DNA of 64,000 nt from Chamaecrista fasciculata (GCA_003254925.1 QANZ01050747.1:146673-210672); one strand, 5' to 3'; positions 12,358 to 23,395 are shown, counted from the first letter of the stretch. The notes: generated by a model not told the origin, from the sequence alone. Numbers and translations: made by a program.

Positions 12358-13629
12358 ATGGCTTTACAAAAATTTTCATATTTAAAGTCATATAGGGGAA
12401 AATTTACTGATATGTACCTGGTTCTTGGGCAAAATGGTTTTGGAGGAAGCGATAAGATGGCTCTTTTTGATAATGTTCATTTTAATGGTCTTGTCCAACA
12501 ACATGTTTTCTTAATCTCTGGATTGTTTTTCTTGAACACCAAAGTTTACAAGGATGCTTATGCTATCATGGTCAATCATTTTGATCCAAATGACAGTGTT
12601 ATGACCAAAGTAAACTTCTGCTGCATATATTTTTATTCAAAGCTTGAAAATCATTACCATGAGCTGTCCTCTTTGGGTTTTTGTGATAAAGAAGGGAATT
12701 GGAATTTTTTTGATGAAAAGTTCAATCCTAAGCCATTGTTGGAAGCAACTTTAGAGGCTTTTTTGGTTAAGCATGGCAATGAATTAACAACCTTGGAGAC
12801 AAGCATTATGGATGGAATGGTAACAAACACTTTACTTAGATCTAAGGCTACTGTGACCATATATGCTAGGATACAGGAGGGTGGCAAAAGGGTTACTATT
12901 GTTGTTAAATTCATATCTTACCCCTTTGATCCGGGTGGGTGCATCTTTCAGGAATCTAGCACTGATGTTTTAATCAATAAAACCAGTATGTTACTGTGGA
13001 ATTCAATGGATTATGGGAGTTCTTTGAATTTGTTGCCTATTGAAGTTCAACACACCTTGTCTGGTATGAAACTGATATGGGGAGAAGAGATAATTAGTTT
13101 TATGCTTATTGGAACATCATATATCATAACTAGTTGTGCCTACTTTGCTGCACTAATACCCTCATGTTTCATTGTTCTTTTTGGAGAAACTCACTTCATA
13201 AACTTGTGGATATACTTGATGCATTTTGAAGTTGTTGCTATGGTGATAACAATAGTAAATGGTTCACTCCATAACATCAATATATTTTTGCTTGGGCTGC
13301 TGTTGAATTTACTGGTATGTACAAGTTCTCCATATTTGTTGATCAATGAAGCTCCAATCAAGCTGCTTGTTACTGTGATGATATTGATATGGTGCGCAAA
13401 AGGATTACTCGTTAATCCAACATCTCTCTCTCACAACAAAGGCGTCTCTCATCACATCCACTTGAGTTTCAACCTTGAGGACAAGGTTATTTTTAAAGGG
13501 GAAGGTATTGATATGAATCAAGGCAAGGCCCAAATCAGAATAGCCCAATCAATGAAAACAATGGGCTGGCATATACACTATGTGAGCAAAGAAATGAAAG
13601 ATTATATGGTTGGAGGCCCAACGACATAG
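12358..13629 (+). CDS. LTR-element ORF2, unknown protein
   Basis: The frame is open from 12301, the codon after the ORF1 TAG. The first ATG is at 12358, and the frame runs through the polypurine tract about 120 bases into the 3' LTR. Visible parts are a region with VVKFISYPFDPGGCIFQESS at about 12908-12967, and three or four hydrophobic stretches at about 13090-13400 (MLIGTSYIITSCAYFAALIP, IFLLGLLLNLLVC) that could be membrane segments. The end (FNLEDKVIFKGEGID) is the PPT read in frame. I recognise no domain. It may be a captured host sequence, a decayed pol replacement, or the downstream half of a readthrough product with ORF1. Confidence 0.5.
   Translation: MALQKFSYLKSYRGKFTDMYLVLGQNGFGGSDKMALFDNVHFNGLVQQHVFLISGLFFLNTKVYKDAYAIMVNHFDPNDSVMTKVNFCCIYFYSKLENHYHELSSLGFCDKEGNWNFFDEKFNPKPLLEATLEAFLVKHGNELTTLETSIMDGMVTNTLLRSKATVTIYARIQEGGKRVTIVVKFISYPFDPGGCIFQESSTDVLINKTSMLLWNSMDYGSSLNLLPIEVQHTLSGMKLIWGEEIISFMLIGTSYIITSCAYFAALIPSCFIVLFGETHFINLWIYLMHFEVVAMVITIVNGSLHNINIFLLGLLLNLLVCTSSPYLLINEAPIKLLVTVMILIWCAKGLLVNPTSLSHNKGVSHHIHLSFNLEDKVIFKGEGIDMNQGKAQIRIAQSMKTMGWHIHYVSKEMKDYMVGGPTT
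13495..13505 (+). other. Polypurine tract
   Basis: AAAGGGGAAGG ends three bases before the 3' LTR, the standard place for plus-strand priming in LTR retrotransposons. Confidence 0.8.
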
Positions 13630-13869
13630 TTTGTTAGAAGTTGTTATGGGCTTAACAATCTATAAGTAGTAGAATAATACTCAAATAGGGATATGAATGA
13701 TTTTGGTTAGATCTTTTAGGTCTGGAGTCTTTCCCTGACTCGAAGAGGGAGCATCACAATGTATATTTTCCTATCCAACTAGAGGAATCTGATACATACA
13801 TCTCCATTAATTCCATATTCTATTCTTTCCGTTTTCTATTTCTTCACATTTGTTGTTTGATCCTTATCA
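13509..13869 (+). repeat. 3' LTR (361 bp)
   Basis: Begins TGATATGAATCAAGG and ends TCCTTATCA, with the target duplication GTTTG directly after. Same length as the 5' LTR. Confidence 0.95.
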
Positions 13870-14048
13870 GTTTGTATGCCCCATATTTTGTCTTTTGATT
13901 GTAAGGTCTTAGAGGATGCTGCAGGGGTTGGTTGATTCGTTTGTTTCTACTGTTTTTGGGTTGTTTTCTGATTTTCCATTGGTGTTTGTAGTTTTGGTTT
14001 TTTGGTGGAATGAAATTGTATTTGCTCAAAAAAAAAATAAGGTGTGAA

Positions 14049-15211
14049 TATAAGATAATTTAGGCAGACTCGGATTTAGATAATGCAAAAACATGCATGT
14101 ACCCATCGGATTATTATCTTTTTTTTTTTTAATCGGTTTTCTTATTTACCTATCTTAGGTTACATAAATTGAGAAATTGTTCTAGTTATATTTATAAGAC
14201 CATGGTAAGAACTTTCGGGATTTGGCTGTGGACACTTGCAGTAAGGTTAATTAAACAGGACACTCAATGCAAATTCGTTGGCAAGATATTTATGACGACA
14301 CTTGCAGTAAGGTTAGTTATATGACACTTCAAATTAAAACTAGCCGCAAGAATTTTTTAAAAAAGAAAAGACTAAATTAATAATTTAATAAATAATATAT
14401 TTTTCATTAATTTTTTAATAATAAGATTATAATAAATGTGATTACATAGTTACAAATATTAATTTAAATTTGATTACAAAACTGATTTGATTTTTAATTT
14501 CATTGTTATATTATATTTTATGATTGATATTAGAGAATCTGAATTAATATATCAAGAAATAACAAAAAATGAATATCATTGTATTTATAAGATAATAGAT
14601 TTTGCAATTTGATCCTTCAGAGAGTAAACTAAATAATTGATCATATTTCAAAGACCAAATTATAAGTTTACTCTAAACAACATAAACTACATGATTTATT
14701 AGAGAGTCATGTATGTGTATGTATTGCCTACATGGTTTGCAAGAATTAAAGCTTTGTCTCAGGAAACTTCTCTCTGTAGATGAGTACTGTACATGAGTAT
14801 GAATATATGAAATTCGCATGAAATAGGTAATAAGTAATAACACGCTGATCACTGATGAATCTCATCATATTGTAAACAAAGTCCACAAAATAGAAAATTA
14901 TTAGCCTTTTGTTTTGACCATCTAGCATCCATGCTTGCTGCCTGACTGAAGTTAAATTACCAGGGACATGATCTTTAAATGGCCATTTCTTCCAACTGAT
15001 CCTGCATTAATTGAAAATGCTTATTATATCAACAATACCACATATTCTGACCCTAGAATAAACAGAAATATATGACACTGTAAACCAGAACTAACTAAAC
15101 AACCCATAATTACTACCCATATGACCATTGATTCAACTATCCATAACATTTATGAAGTATAAACACTGACACAAATACGAACAATTCTTGAAATCACATG
15201 AAATGACACAG

Positions 15212-15242
<31 letters not shown>

Positions 15243-16323
15243 ATCCAATAGTAATAATAAAGGAAGAGACAATTAAAGATAATAAGTCTTTATGAAAACT
15301 TCAAAATTCACAATATTCATTCAAGACATGTCATATGTCGATTTTTTCTATTTTTCCACAAGTCAAGCAGTGTTGTATTGTGTTGTACGCATGTCTGACA
15401 TGGACACATGCCAAACAAGGCAACACTCGGACAAAATGAAGTGTCTATGCTTTCTAGCATAACATAAACCTATTTTCACTTCCAGCCTACCAAAGGAATT
15501 CTTGTGTGACATTCCATAACATTTGGAAGCTATCCTTAGAAATTTAGAGAAAAAATGCAAGATACTTCAAGCAGGACTAGGGTTGCCAGATAGGAGAAAA
15601 CAATTTTGGATGAACTATGAAAATGCTAACAGCTAAGATATAGTCCACAGTGGCCACAGAAGGTATGCTTAATTTTCATTTTTAATATAGTTAACGTTTC
15701 TTGTTTAAGTCTCCTTATGATCTATACATGTGCACAAATTACCAAACGCAATTCCCTATCCAAATGTTTTTCACAGTCCTCCTTCATGCAATCCATGTTG
15801 ACAGGAAAAAATAAATCTACCAAGATCAGCCACCCTCGGATTAATATAATATAGTGTATAATCCAAATTGAAATATCTGCTAAGAAATACAGTTCAATCA
15901 TTTGTTGATTCTGAGTGGTCAACTTCTATTCATTTGAAAGAAGAGTTGTGTGTAGCCAAGTGCCAAGTCCTTTTCGAAGCCATCTTCTTTTATTATATGC
16001 CAGTATTCCAAACTAATTATGATCATCATATCTCAAACTTAGCTTCTCCAATCTCCAGCACTTCCAATCAATGAATTACATTATGGTAGGTAGCTCACTG
16101 TGTAACACTCACAACAAGGAAAAACAGCAAATTTACTTCCCATAATTTGACCACTGAACTCATCAATATGCTACCTAAAAGTAGACAACGTTAACCATCT
16201 TAGGAAACTTACACTAGCCAAAGTGCCCTCGGGGATGCTCAAACTCAAACTAAGCAGCTGTAAGAGTTTACAGAGTATACTATTGTAGAAAAGTGATAGC
16301 AAAACAAAAAGTGAAACCAAGGG
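14049..16323. other. Intergenic AT-rich spacer
   Basis: No confident gene. A 19-bp direct repeat (GACACTTGCAGTAAGGTTA) occurs at about 14230 and 14297. An AT microsatellite lies at about 15212-15238. A possible second coding exon of the neighbouring F-box gene (15001-14975, minus) is discussed in that gene's entry. The short frames here have no domain support. Confidence 0.4.
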
Positions 16324-17538
16324 TTACAGACATTCATTGCACATCCTGCAAGAAAGCATCAAAAACCAAAATATAACACTTACTCTTATTCTCAGCAATC
16401 TGACCCAATTTGGGGGCGGCCAAAATAACTTGGAATATCTTGGGTAATCAGATAAAGGAGAGATTCGATCATCGCCTAAGTGAAAAAGGCCAATACCATT
16501 TTCTTGGGCATTTTCGTTGAAAGAATCATCTCTAAAGATTATGCAATTCCCTTTACTAATGGATAGATCTGATGCCAAGGCAGAAAATGCACAATCATCA
16601 CCCAAAAACAAAACCCGATCCCCCAGACTTTTCAACTCTAGCCACTCCTTTCCTTCTTCATCCAATTTATAAACATTAAATTTAACTGCTCTCTCACATC
16701 CCAAACCATAAAATTCATGGTCTATAGTATCATAGATACCGGGAGATTGATAGTCGAAGGACAAGTACTTATCAACCAACAATAATTCACCATTGGATTC
16801 GACCAAGAATTTCTTGTCACCGCCGAATACAGGTTCAGCAACCTTACTCACAGTTGAATTCAGTCCAACCAAGACAGTCCTTCCCGTATTATCAACAGCA
16901 TAAAGCTCACCCTTCAAAACACACACATCATCATAGGGTGTAGGCATGTCAGGGATTATAGTCCACTCCTTTTCATCAGATTTAAAGAAAGCCAATTTAC
17001 CAGAAACATGAATGGTGAGCAAAACGAATTCTTCCTTTTTGGAGTCCAACCATGTGAATACAACCTTTTCTAAATACAAACCAGTTGCAGCATCCAGTGA
17101 ATTAAGACGGGGGAAATCAATGTCTTTTAAGACATATTCTTGACCCAATTCGATGATTGAAAGGTTACATATGTTGAGTACCATGGGAAAATTGCTAGGA
17201 AGGGGTTTGATAGGATACCTAGAGAGTGGGTGGCAAAGCTCCATCAGACCATGTACATCTTCAATTTTGAGCAACCATGGATCAGGATTGGATATAGAGA
17301 GAGCGCAAGGGGCATTAACAAGTAATAATGTCCGCTTGGAAAGGCAGAACGTTGAATCAATAGATGTGCCATCATTTGTGAGAACTGGGAATTGAGCGGG
17401 TAAAGGGTGATGCTTGATGGTGACAGAGGATCTCCATGAAGAACAAACAGATCGAAAACGAAGGAGATAGAATGGATGCTGGAGGCGTTCGGCGATCAAT
17501 TGTAGGAGTTCCACTGGGAGTTGAGACCAATTTACCAT
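16324..17538 (-). CDS. SKIP23: F-box/DUF295 protein, SKIP23-like
   Basis: Probable SCF adaptor. Residues 1-45 are a plant F-box (MVNWSQLPVELLQLIAERLQ, FRSVCSSWRSSV). The rest is a DUF295/kelch-like region (CHPLSRYPIKPLP, GKLAFFKSDEKEWTIIPDMP, VYKLDEEGKEWLELKSLGDR, FSALASDLSISKGNCIIF, YSKLFWPPPNWV), as in SKIP23-type proteins of about 400 residues. The start has a good context (AACAAACATGG). The uninterrupted frame is 404 codons, but a perfect donor (AGA|GTAAGT, exon end 16384) lies after codon 385. A possible acceptor at 15001 (ATGCAG|GATCAG) would add eight codons (DQLEEMAI) and a stop at 14975. An acceptor directly upstream of the ATG (TTTTTTCAG, exon from 17560) suggests a 5' UTR intron. 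It lies next to FBL10, as recalled for Arabidopsis. Confidence 0.8.
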   Translation of the reverse strand: MVNWSQLPVELLQLIAERLQHPFYLLRFRSVCSSWRSSVTIKHHPLPAQFPVLTNDGTSIDSTFCLSKRTLLLVNAPCALSISNPDPWLLKIEDVHGLMELCHPLSRYPIKPLPSNFPMVLNICNLSIIELGQEYVLKDIDFPRLNSLDAATGLYLEKVVFTWLDSKKEEFVLLTIHVSGKLAFFKSDEKEWTIIPDMPTPYDDVCVLKGELYAVDNTGRTVLVGLNSTVSKVAEPVFGGDKKFLVESNGELLLVDKYLSFDYQSPGIYDTIDHEFYGLGCERAVKFNVYKLDEEGKEWLELKSLGDRVLFLGDDCAFSALASDLSISKGNCIIFRDDSFNENAQENGIGLFHLGDDRISPLSDYPRYSKLFWPPPNWVRLLRIRVSVIFWFLMLSCRMCNECL

Positions 17539-18646
17539 GTTTGTTCGTTATTCTATAAATCTGAAAAAATTAAGAGTTTCAGATTTAGAAGGGAACTATG
17601 AAACGCAAGGGCATCGTTTGCGAAATTCATTACCAAACACAACATTGCAAGACTGTATTTGAAAATAAACAAAAGAAGATTAAGAATATATGTAGAAAAC
17701 ATTCCAAAAGAAATACCCATAGTACACATATCATGAGAAATAACCATGTTATAATGAGCCAAAGTTTACAACCTAGTTAATTCGAATATCAATCAATAAA
17801 TAAATAAACAAACAAAGGTAAACATCAGAAAAAGAAAATAGACAAAAATGTTTGATGAACATGCAGCCACTCAGCCACAAAAGACATGCATGAGCACAAA
17901 TCTCAAGTTCAAGGCCGAATGAAGTGCTTTAAGACTTAACCAACCAACAAGCACTTTCACGCCATGGCAGCACCCACAATTACAAAGGGCATTAACCATA
18001 TAGATATCACATAGAAAGCACAAAAATTCGACACACGATACAACACATGTTTATGAGTGTCAGAATTTAAAATCAATATTTTTTTTTTTTTTTGCAGTTT
18101 TGATCAAGCGAGAAACAGAAAATAAAATATTGACAACATATGGCATATGGCATGAATAGATATTATAATTTTTGAAGTATTAATCAGGGTTTATGATTTT
18201 TTAACTATCTCTCCATTTCTTGTCTAGCATTCGAATTGCAATATATATATATATGTATATGCACATATATGCCTTGTCATATTATATAATTTTGATATTT
18301 GGCATATATGTCCCATGTCTGTGTGTGCTTACAGGATATCACCCTTTGGCCGACAAGCAGTGTTAAGATGAACGGATGAAGCAAGAACAGTACAGAAGCA
18401 AGGCATGTCACATCATAACCTCTTCATCAACCATGCGTGGCTATAATAAAATCATCACAAGAATTCACAATTCGGGAGCAAAAACCCAATTTCAAACTAA
18501 GTCCGAATTTCAGCCACTAAGGAAAATTCCAGATAACCATGATATGACAAAACTTAAAGCGATGCAATGAGCGATTTTCTTTATAAAAAATCAATCTAAA
18601 ACATTCGAACCGAGCTTGCATAAGAGAAATTGGGATTTGAGATTAC

Positions 18647-18900
18647 CTTTCGAAGGCGGTGAACGGATCGATTTGATTCTCAGAATTGCTCTGCACTCTA
18701 TACTTCGCTTCTCCTTTTACGTTTTCTTCATCCCAATCTCTCTTTCTTTAGATTCTGATTCCGCTCCTTTTCTTTTCTTTTCTGAATCTGCTCTTTCGAT
18801 TTTATTATTGTCCCTCTTCTTCTCACGCACAACCACAACCTTTTCTACTCAGCCTCGTCGTTTCCTCAGAATCACACTCTCTGGACGCTTTCGCCTTTCG
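18647..18900 (-). other. Possible 5' UTR exon of the SKIP23-like gene
   Basis: On the minus strand, CGAAAG|GTAATC at 18647 is a good donor that would pair with the acceptor at 17561 just before the SKIP23-like start codon. The block is less AT-rich than its surroundings and purine-rich on the minus strand. Equally, its plus strand is CT-rich and could be the leader of a lost plus-strand gene. Placement is inferred, and there is no coding evidence. Confidence 0.3.
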
Positions 18901-19048
18901 TAGTTTCGTTTGCTGCTTCTCAAGGTCCGAAACGTTTCTTTTCTTTATCCCCTTTTTTTTTCCTGAGAAAATGAAGGCTTTCAGATGTAGGACTGGCCTA
19001 TTTGTAATTTATAAAAACTTTATAGTTTATACAAATCACAATTCGTCG

Positions 19049-19049
<1 letters not shown>

Positions 19050-19124
<75 letters not shown>

Positions 19125-19136
19125 TAATAATAATAA
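19050..19136. repeat. (TAA)n microsatellite
   Basis: A nearly pure TAA/ATA trinucleotide array of about 85 bp with one interruption near 19121. Confidence 0.95.
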
Positions 19137-19160
19137 CTATTTTTATTTTTTATTTTTTTG

Positions 19161-19466
19161 TTAAAGTGCATTTTTGGTCTCATATTTTTTGCGGAGGTCT
19201 CAATTTGGTCCCATATTTTTTTTCACTTTTGATTTTATATTTTTTGGTCAGGTTGCAAAATTTGTCTAATATTTTTTCAAAATGTTTCATATTGTAGGAC
19301 TAACCGTGAAACATTTTACCAGAAAATGAGATCAAATCTGCAACAAAAATGATATGAGATCAATTCTGCACTTAACCAAAAAATGAGACAAAAAATGCAC
19401 TAAAAAAAATACAAAATCCAATTGAGACCTAAGTAAAAGAAATTGGGCCAAAAATGTACCTTGGCT
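19161..19466. mobile_element. Family F foldback element, degenerate
   Basis: The left arm TAAAGTGCATTTTTGGTCTC and the right end GGGCCAAAAATGTACCTTGG are diverged inverted copies of the termini of the intact family F element at 30946-31409, with the same CAATTTGGTCCCATA words inside. Confidence 0.6.
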
Positions 19467-19498
19467 TTTATTTTTTGCAAAATTATAAAAATAAATAT

Positions 19499-19749
19499 TG
19501 TTATAAATAATTATGTTTGTGAATATCCACATTTGAGTTTTCCTTTACTTTCTCTATGTACATGAATATGACCTTATCCCTTCATTATGTACATTAAGTT
19601 GGTACATCTCCCTTATAGATCCTTTAGCCTATAAATAGAGGCTTTAGGTGTTGATGTAAAGTTGATGATATCAGTTGAATGAAAGAATCACTCTCTTCTC
19701 CTACTTTTCTCTCTATTTTGAATATCCTTATTTCTTATATTTTATAACA
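19499..19749 (+). repeat. Ty1/copia-like LTR with primer site
   Basis: TGTTATAA and TTATAACA are perfect inverted ends about 251 bp apart. A TATA box (CTATAAATAGAGG, about 19630) sits inside, and GTTATCAGCACGAGC follows directly, a primer-site sequence common next to copia LTRs in dicots. No matching 3' LTR is present in the window, so this is the left end of a broken element. Confidence 0.6.
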
Positions 19750-20797
19750 CGTTATCAGCACGAGCCTCTACCGGTTTGAGCTTTTGGCATATGTGCACGT
19801 GTCTACTCATTCAAGCTTTTGGTATCTGTTCATGGGTCTCTATCCATTTGAGTTCTAGGTAACTGAACATGAGCCTTTACCGGTGAGTTTTTGGTAACTA
19901 AGTACAAATCTCTTCTGATTTCAATTTTGGATAATTAAAGAGGTAAGTTAATTATCTTTCAATTTTTCTTGTTAACTGAAAACTTGTCGTGCTGAGGAAC
20001 AAGTTTAGTCCAAAGTTGCCCATAGCAGGGTAGCCATACAGGCTAGGTACAAGTTTAGTTGTTTGTCGTGCTGAGGAATGTGGTTGACCAAGATGGAATT
20101 TTGTCCCTCATTAAAAATGAGAGATATTTAACTGGCGCCCTCGATGAGTCTGTCCAAGGAATGTGTGGCCACACAGGAAAATGGGACTAACTCAAGGAAT
20201 CGAGAAAGTTATGGTTTGGATTATGGATGACTTTCCCGTGCCTAATCCATGACCAAAATGTCGTGCGACAATAGGGATTATCACATGTTGGTACTTAGGT
20301 TAAATCGGTTTTGTTAAAACGATAACTCACGTGTTTTGGGTAGTCGTGATGGCTTGCTAGAGTCCGCTCTCGACTTGTGAGTCATAGAGATGACTTGCTG
20401 CCAACTTCACGTGAGGCCTGCTGGGTCACACATGAGCATGATCAAGATGCCGTAGTGGGACACGGATTAGGGTTAATTCGTGAGTGACTTTGGTGACACA
20501 ATTTAAGACATAGTTGAATGTATTAGGACATGAAATCTTGTCTTAAATCTTGTCTATTTACAATTAAATTCTTGTTAAAAATATTAGGGAATAATAAATT
20601 AAATAAGCTTCCTAAATGTTAGGGGATTATTGATTTATTAAATTCATTAATATTGGGATAACAAGGGAGGAGGTAGCGCCTCATGCTTGTTGATTTTAAT
20701 AAATGAAAATGTTTTGTTAATTAGAATCAAGATTTGATTTTGTTTTCAAGATTCAAGTTTGAATTAAAGATATTAAGGTAATATTTTAATTCAATAT
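19750..20797. other. Non-coding remnant behind the copia-like LTR
   Basis: Starts with the primer-site sequence. It contains a tract repeating GGAACAAGTTTAGT and TTGTCGTGCTGAGGAA (19985-20080). No coding frame survives. I infer the leader of a decayed retroelement. Confidence 0.35.
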
Positions 20798-21235
20798 TGT
20801 TAGGAAATTAATAAGTTGGTTATAACTACCTAAGAGTTAGGGTTGTTATTTTGATTTATTAAATTCCTTAAAAATAGAGATGAGGATGGCGCATTCTTTA
20901 GCTTGGGTGCAAGATTTGATCTTGCATTTTGAATTTAAATAATGCAAGTCGATTTTAGGGTTTAAAATATTAAGGTAATATTTTAATTATAAAATCAATT
21001 CCTCATGACTCATTCCAACCAATAGGGTTTGAGCAATCAAGATTTAGTTTCAAGATTTGATCTTGAAATTCATATTCGAATTGCCTACTAAATTTTGAAT
21101 TATAATATTAGTGTAATATTATAAATCAAGATTTAGGGATTCCCTAAATTATATTAATTATTGAAATTAAGATATTTAAGATTTTAGGGATTCACTAATT
21201 AGATTAGTAATTCCCTAATTTTAGAAATGAGGAAA

Positions 21236-21266
<31 letters not shown>

Positions 21267-21711
21267 CACTTGGAAAAGTCGACCAAGGCATATTTTGTGA
21301 GACAAAAATCGGCCAACCCTAATTGTTAAGAGTGAAAAAGTCGACTTCTCTCAAGAGTGAGAGAATTTCGACCTAAACCCTAAAACTTTAGGGGTTTTTT
21401 GTGTGTGAGTTGCGCCACCTTGTTCTTGATATCAAGAATTGTTCTTGATCATTGAAGAACTGTAGATTTGGTTCCCGTATTCTCTTGGGAAGAAGAGAAG
21501 GAGGCTAGCACCTGGGCATCTGCCATACTGCTCGTGTGGATCACCGGCAGAGGAAGAACACTCGCAGTGGACTTCTCAAATTCGCTGACTCAAAGCCACC
21601 GATTGAAATTTAGGTATACATCTTCCTATACTAGTATAAATATAATTAGTGGATCTTGGAAGGAGATCACAGAGTTAGCATTTTAAAAATTTTTCTTAAT
21701 TTTTCCTAACA
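20798..21711. repeat. LTR-like segment with 10-bp inverted ends
   Basis: TGTTAGGAAA at 20798 and TTTCCTAACA ending at 21711 are perfect inverted ends in TG..CA form. GTGGCGGTTGATTCGGG follows, starting with a TGG that could open a primer site. Inside are diverged repeats of ATTAAGGTAATATTTTAAT and an AT microsatellite at 21236-21259. No second copy and no target duplication are visible, so the call is tentative. Confidence 0.3.
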
Positions 21712-23006
21712 GTGGCGGTTGATTCGGGAACGAGTGATTTTTCTATACTAAAATTGTCTCTCTTATTCTAAAATCTCATTTTATGCTTATTGACTTTATG
21801 TCTCACTTTCTCCTTGTGTGCGTGTTCTTCCTCTTCTCCTATCTCCTCTCTTTCTCTCCCGTATGAGAAAGGACTAGTAAAAAATATAGAAAGTGACTCG
21901 GCCTTTCCCCATGTTCTCCACTTTCTTACTTATTCTTCTTATTTTTATCTCAAAATAAATATTACTATTAATCATAAAATTGGTGTAGGGCTCACAATTG
22001 AGAGATATGGGGATGATAATAGTTTTCTCTCTCCATAAATTATGCTTAGTCGACCTATATGAGGAAAAAGTCAAGGAATTTTGCTTCTTTGGCTAAAATA
22101 ACAAATTGGTCCTTAATTAATTTACTTCCTTTCACAAAAGTCCCTACAATATTGTATATAATAAAAATATGGTATTTATAATTACTAATAAGGCTAGGAG
22201 ATGATGGGGTTTGAGCTCAATAGAACATTACTTTATTTAATAAAGATTAAATCTTTACCTTACTTACTTGAAGTGATCGTGATTAAACACAAAGAGACTA
22301 TTTACTTCAATCCTACCAAGCCACACCATAAGATTGTTCCAGAGAAAGGAGGGAGGAGTCTCCCGTCCTTCTCAACATTCCCAACCTTGTCTAAGTAAGG
22401 ACGTTGCGGACTTGTAGCTCATTATCCAAGGGATAGATTCACTAGGTACCCCAAAGCTCTTTACCTCTTAGGTACCCTCTATTCAACTAGTTAATTGTCT
22501 TAATTAATTAATTGTAAAAATAGTGACCATGTAGGAACAGCGGTATAATTGACTAAAAAAATTTTGAGGGTATAATTAAATAGTTATATAAAATGGTCAT
22601 ATATTAATCTCACCTTAGGGGTGAGATTAGTCTAATACTCTAATCCCATGGAATGAATTATTTTGATTCACCTAAAATGATTAAATTACCCTTATTAAAA
22701 AAAATCTAACTAATTAAATTTTATTCTGTAAACCTTTTCCATTTTTTATCTCTACTTTTGTCAAACCTAACTAATAATTATGTTTTATTTTGAGAATTAT
22801 GTTAGTTATATTTAAGTGGTGACTTTTTTAGACTATTATGTTATTTTAAGATTTATGGCCATCATGTTTTGAAATAGTTTTTTCTTGACGAAATTATTAA
22901 TGTTATTTAAAAATTTAATTATGATAGAATTACTTTTCTATGATGTAGAAACAGAGCACATTTTTCAAGATATTCTCATAAATATTTTTTTGGAGAATTT
23001 TACATT

Positions 23007-23395
23007 GAGAAAACTTACTATTTGTTCTCTAAATTTACATTGAGTAAACTAATCGGTCCATAAATAATTAAAATACACGATTTGGTCCATGTAATATGTC
23101 AATTGTCAACTATTTGGTTCTTAGTGACGATTTGGTACCTGAATTTGAACTAATTTTATAATTTTTAGTCCTTCAATTTGCACCAAGTTAATGTTTTTTG
23201 GTCCCTAAATTTGCACTAAATTTTTATTTTTTAGTCATTGAATTTGATCCATGGACCAAATCGTTGACAATTGCAATAACTTAAGGACTAATTCATATGT
23301 TTTAATTATCCAAGGACTGAGTTGTATATTTTAATTATTCAGGGATTGATTAGTTGGCTTGGCGTAAATTCAGGGACCAAATAGTAAGTTTTCTC
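23007..23395. mobile_element. Family B foldback element
   Basis: Starts GAGAAAACTTACTATTTG and ends CAAATAGTAAGTTTTCTC, a long terminal inverted repeat. Flanks TTTTACATT and TTTCTACATT look like an eroded 9-10-bp target duplication, pointing to a Mutator-type origin. Non-coding. Confidence 0.7.

Larger units (their letters stand above)
10961..13869 (+). mobile_element. Young non-autonomous LTR retrotransposon with an unrecognised long frame
   Basis: Two 361-bp LTRs (TG..CA ends) differ at only three positions that I can find, and a perfect 5-bp duplication GTTTG flanks the element (10956-10960, 13870-13874). A primer-binding-site candidate follows the 5' LTR and a polypurine tract precedes the 3' LTR. 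The 2.19-kb interior has no recognisable protease, reverse transcriptase, RNase H or integrase. It is one reading frame interrupted by a single TAG at 12298. The end of the frame (LEDKVIFKGEGID) resembles what is read across the PPT of Ty3/gypsy elements, so I infer that a gypsy element supplies the enzymes in trans. It was inserted into the LINE remnant. Confidence 0.92.
10594..14037 (+). pseudogene. 5'-truncated LINE remnant (RNase H-like end), split by an LTR element
   Basis: The left part (10594-10960) encodes in two frames an RNase H-like domain of the RVT_3 type seen at the end of plant LINE ORF2: GGIGVVFRDEFGSVVDRFSG, FMAETYALRK, LFESDCQDLVVAMNRG and ICRSANLAADWFVKSGA. The reading continues after the LTR element (13875-14037) and ends in a poly-A tract at 14028-14037. 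A near-identical duplication surrounds the whole (10581-10593 and 14036-14048, AATARGGTGTGAA). This marks a severely 5'-truncated insertion delimited by its own target duplication. A frameshift lies near 10715-10735. Confidence 0.85.

Noticed and set aside
18616-18903. 95-residue frame on the plus strand
   Set aside because: Encodes a Ser/Phe-rich sequence from a CT-rich tract. It fits better as an untranslated exon or promoter region.
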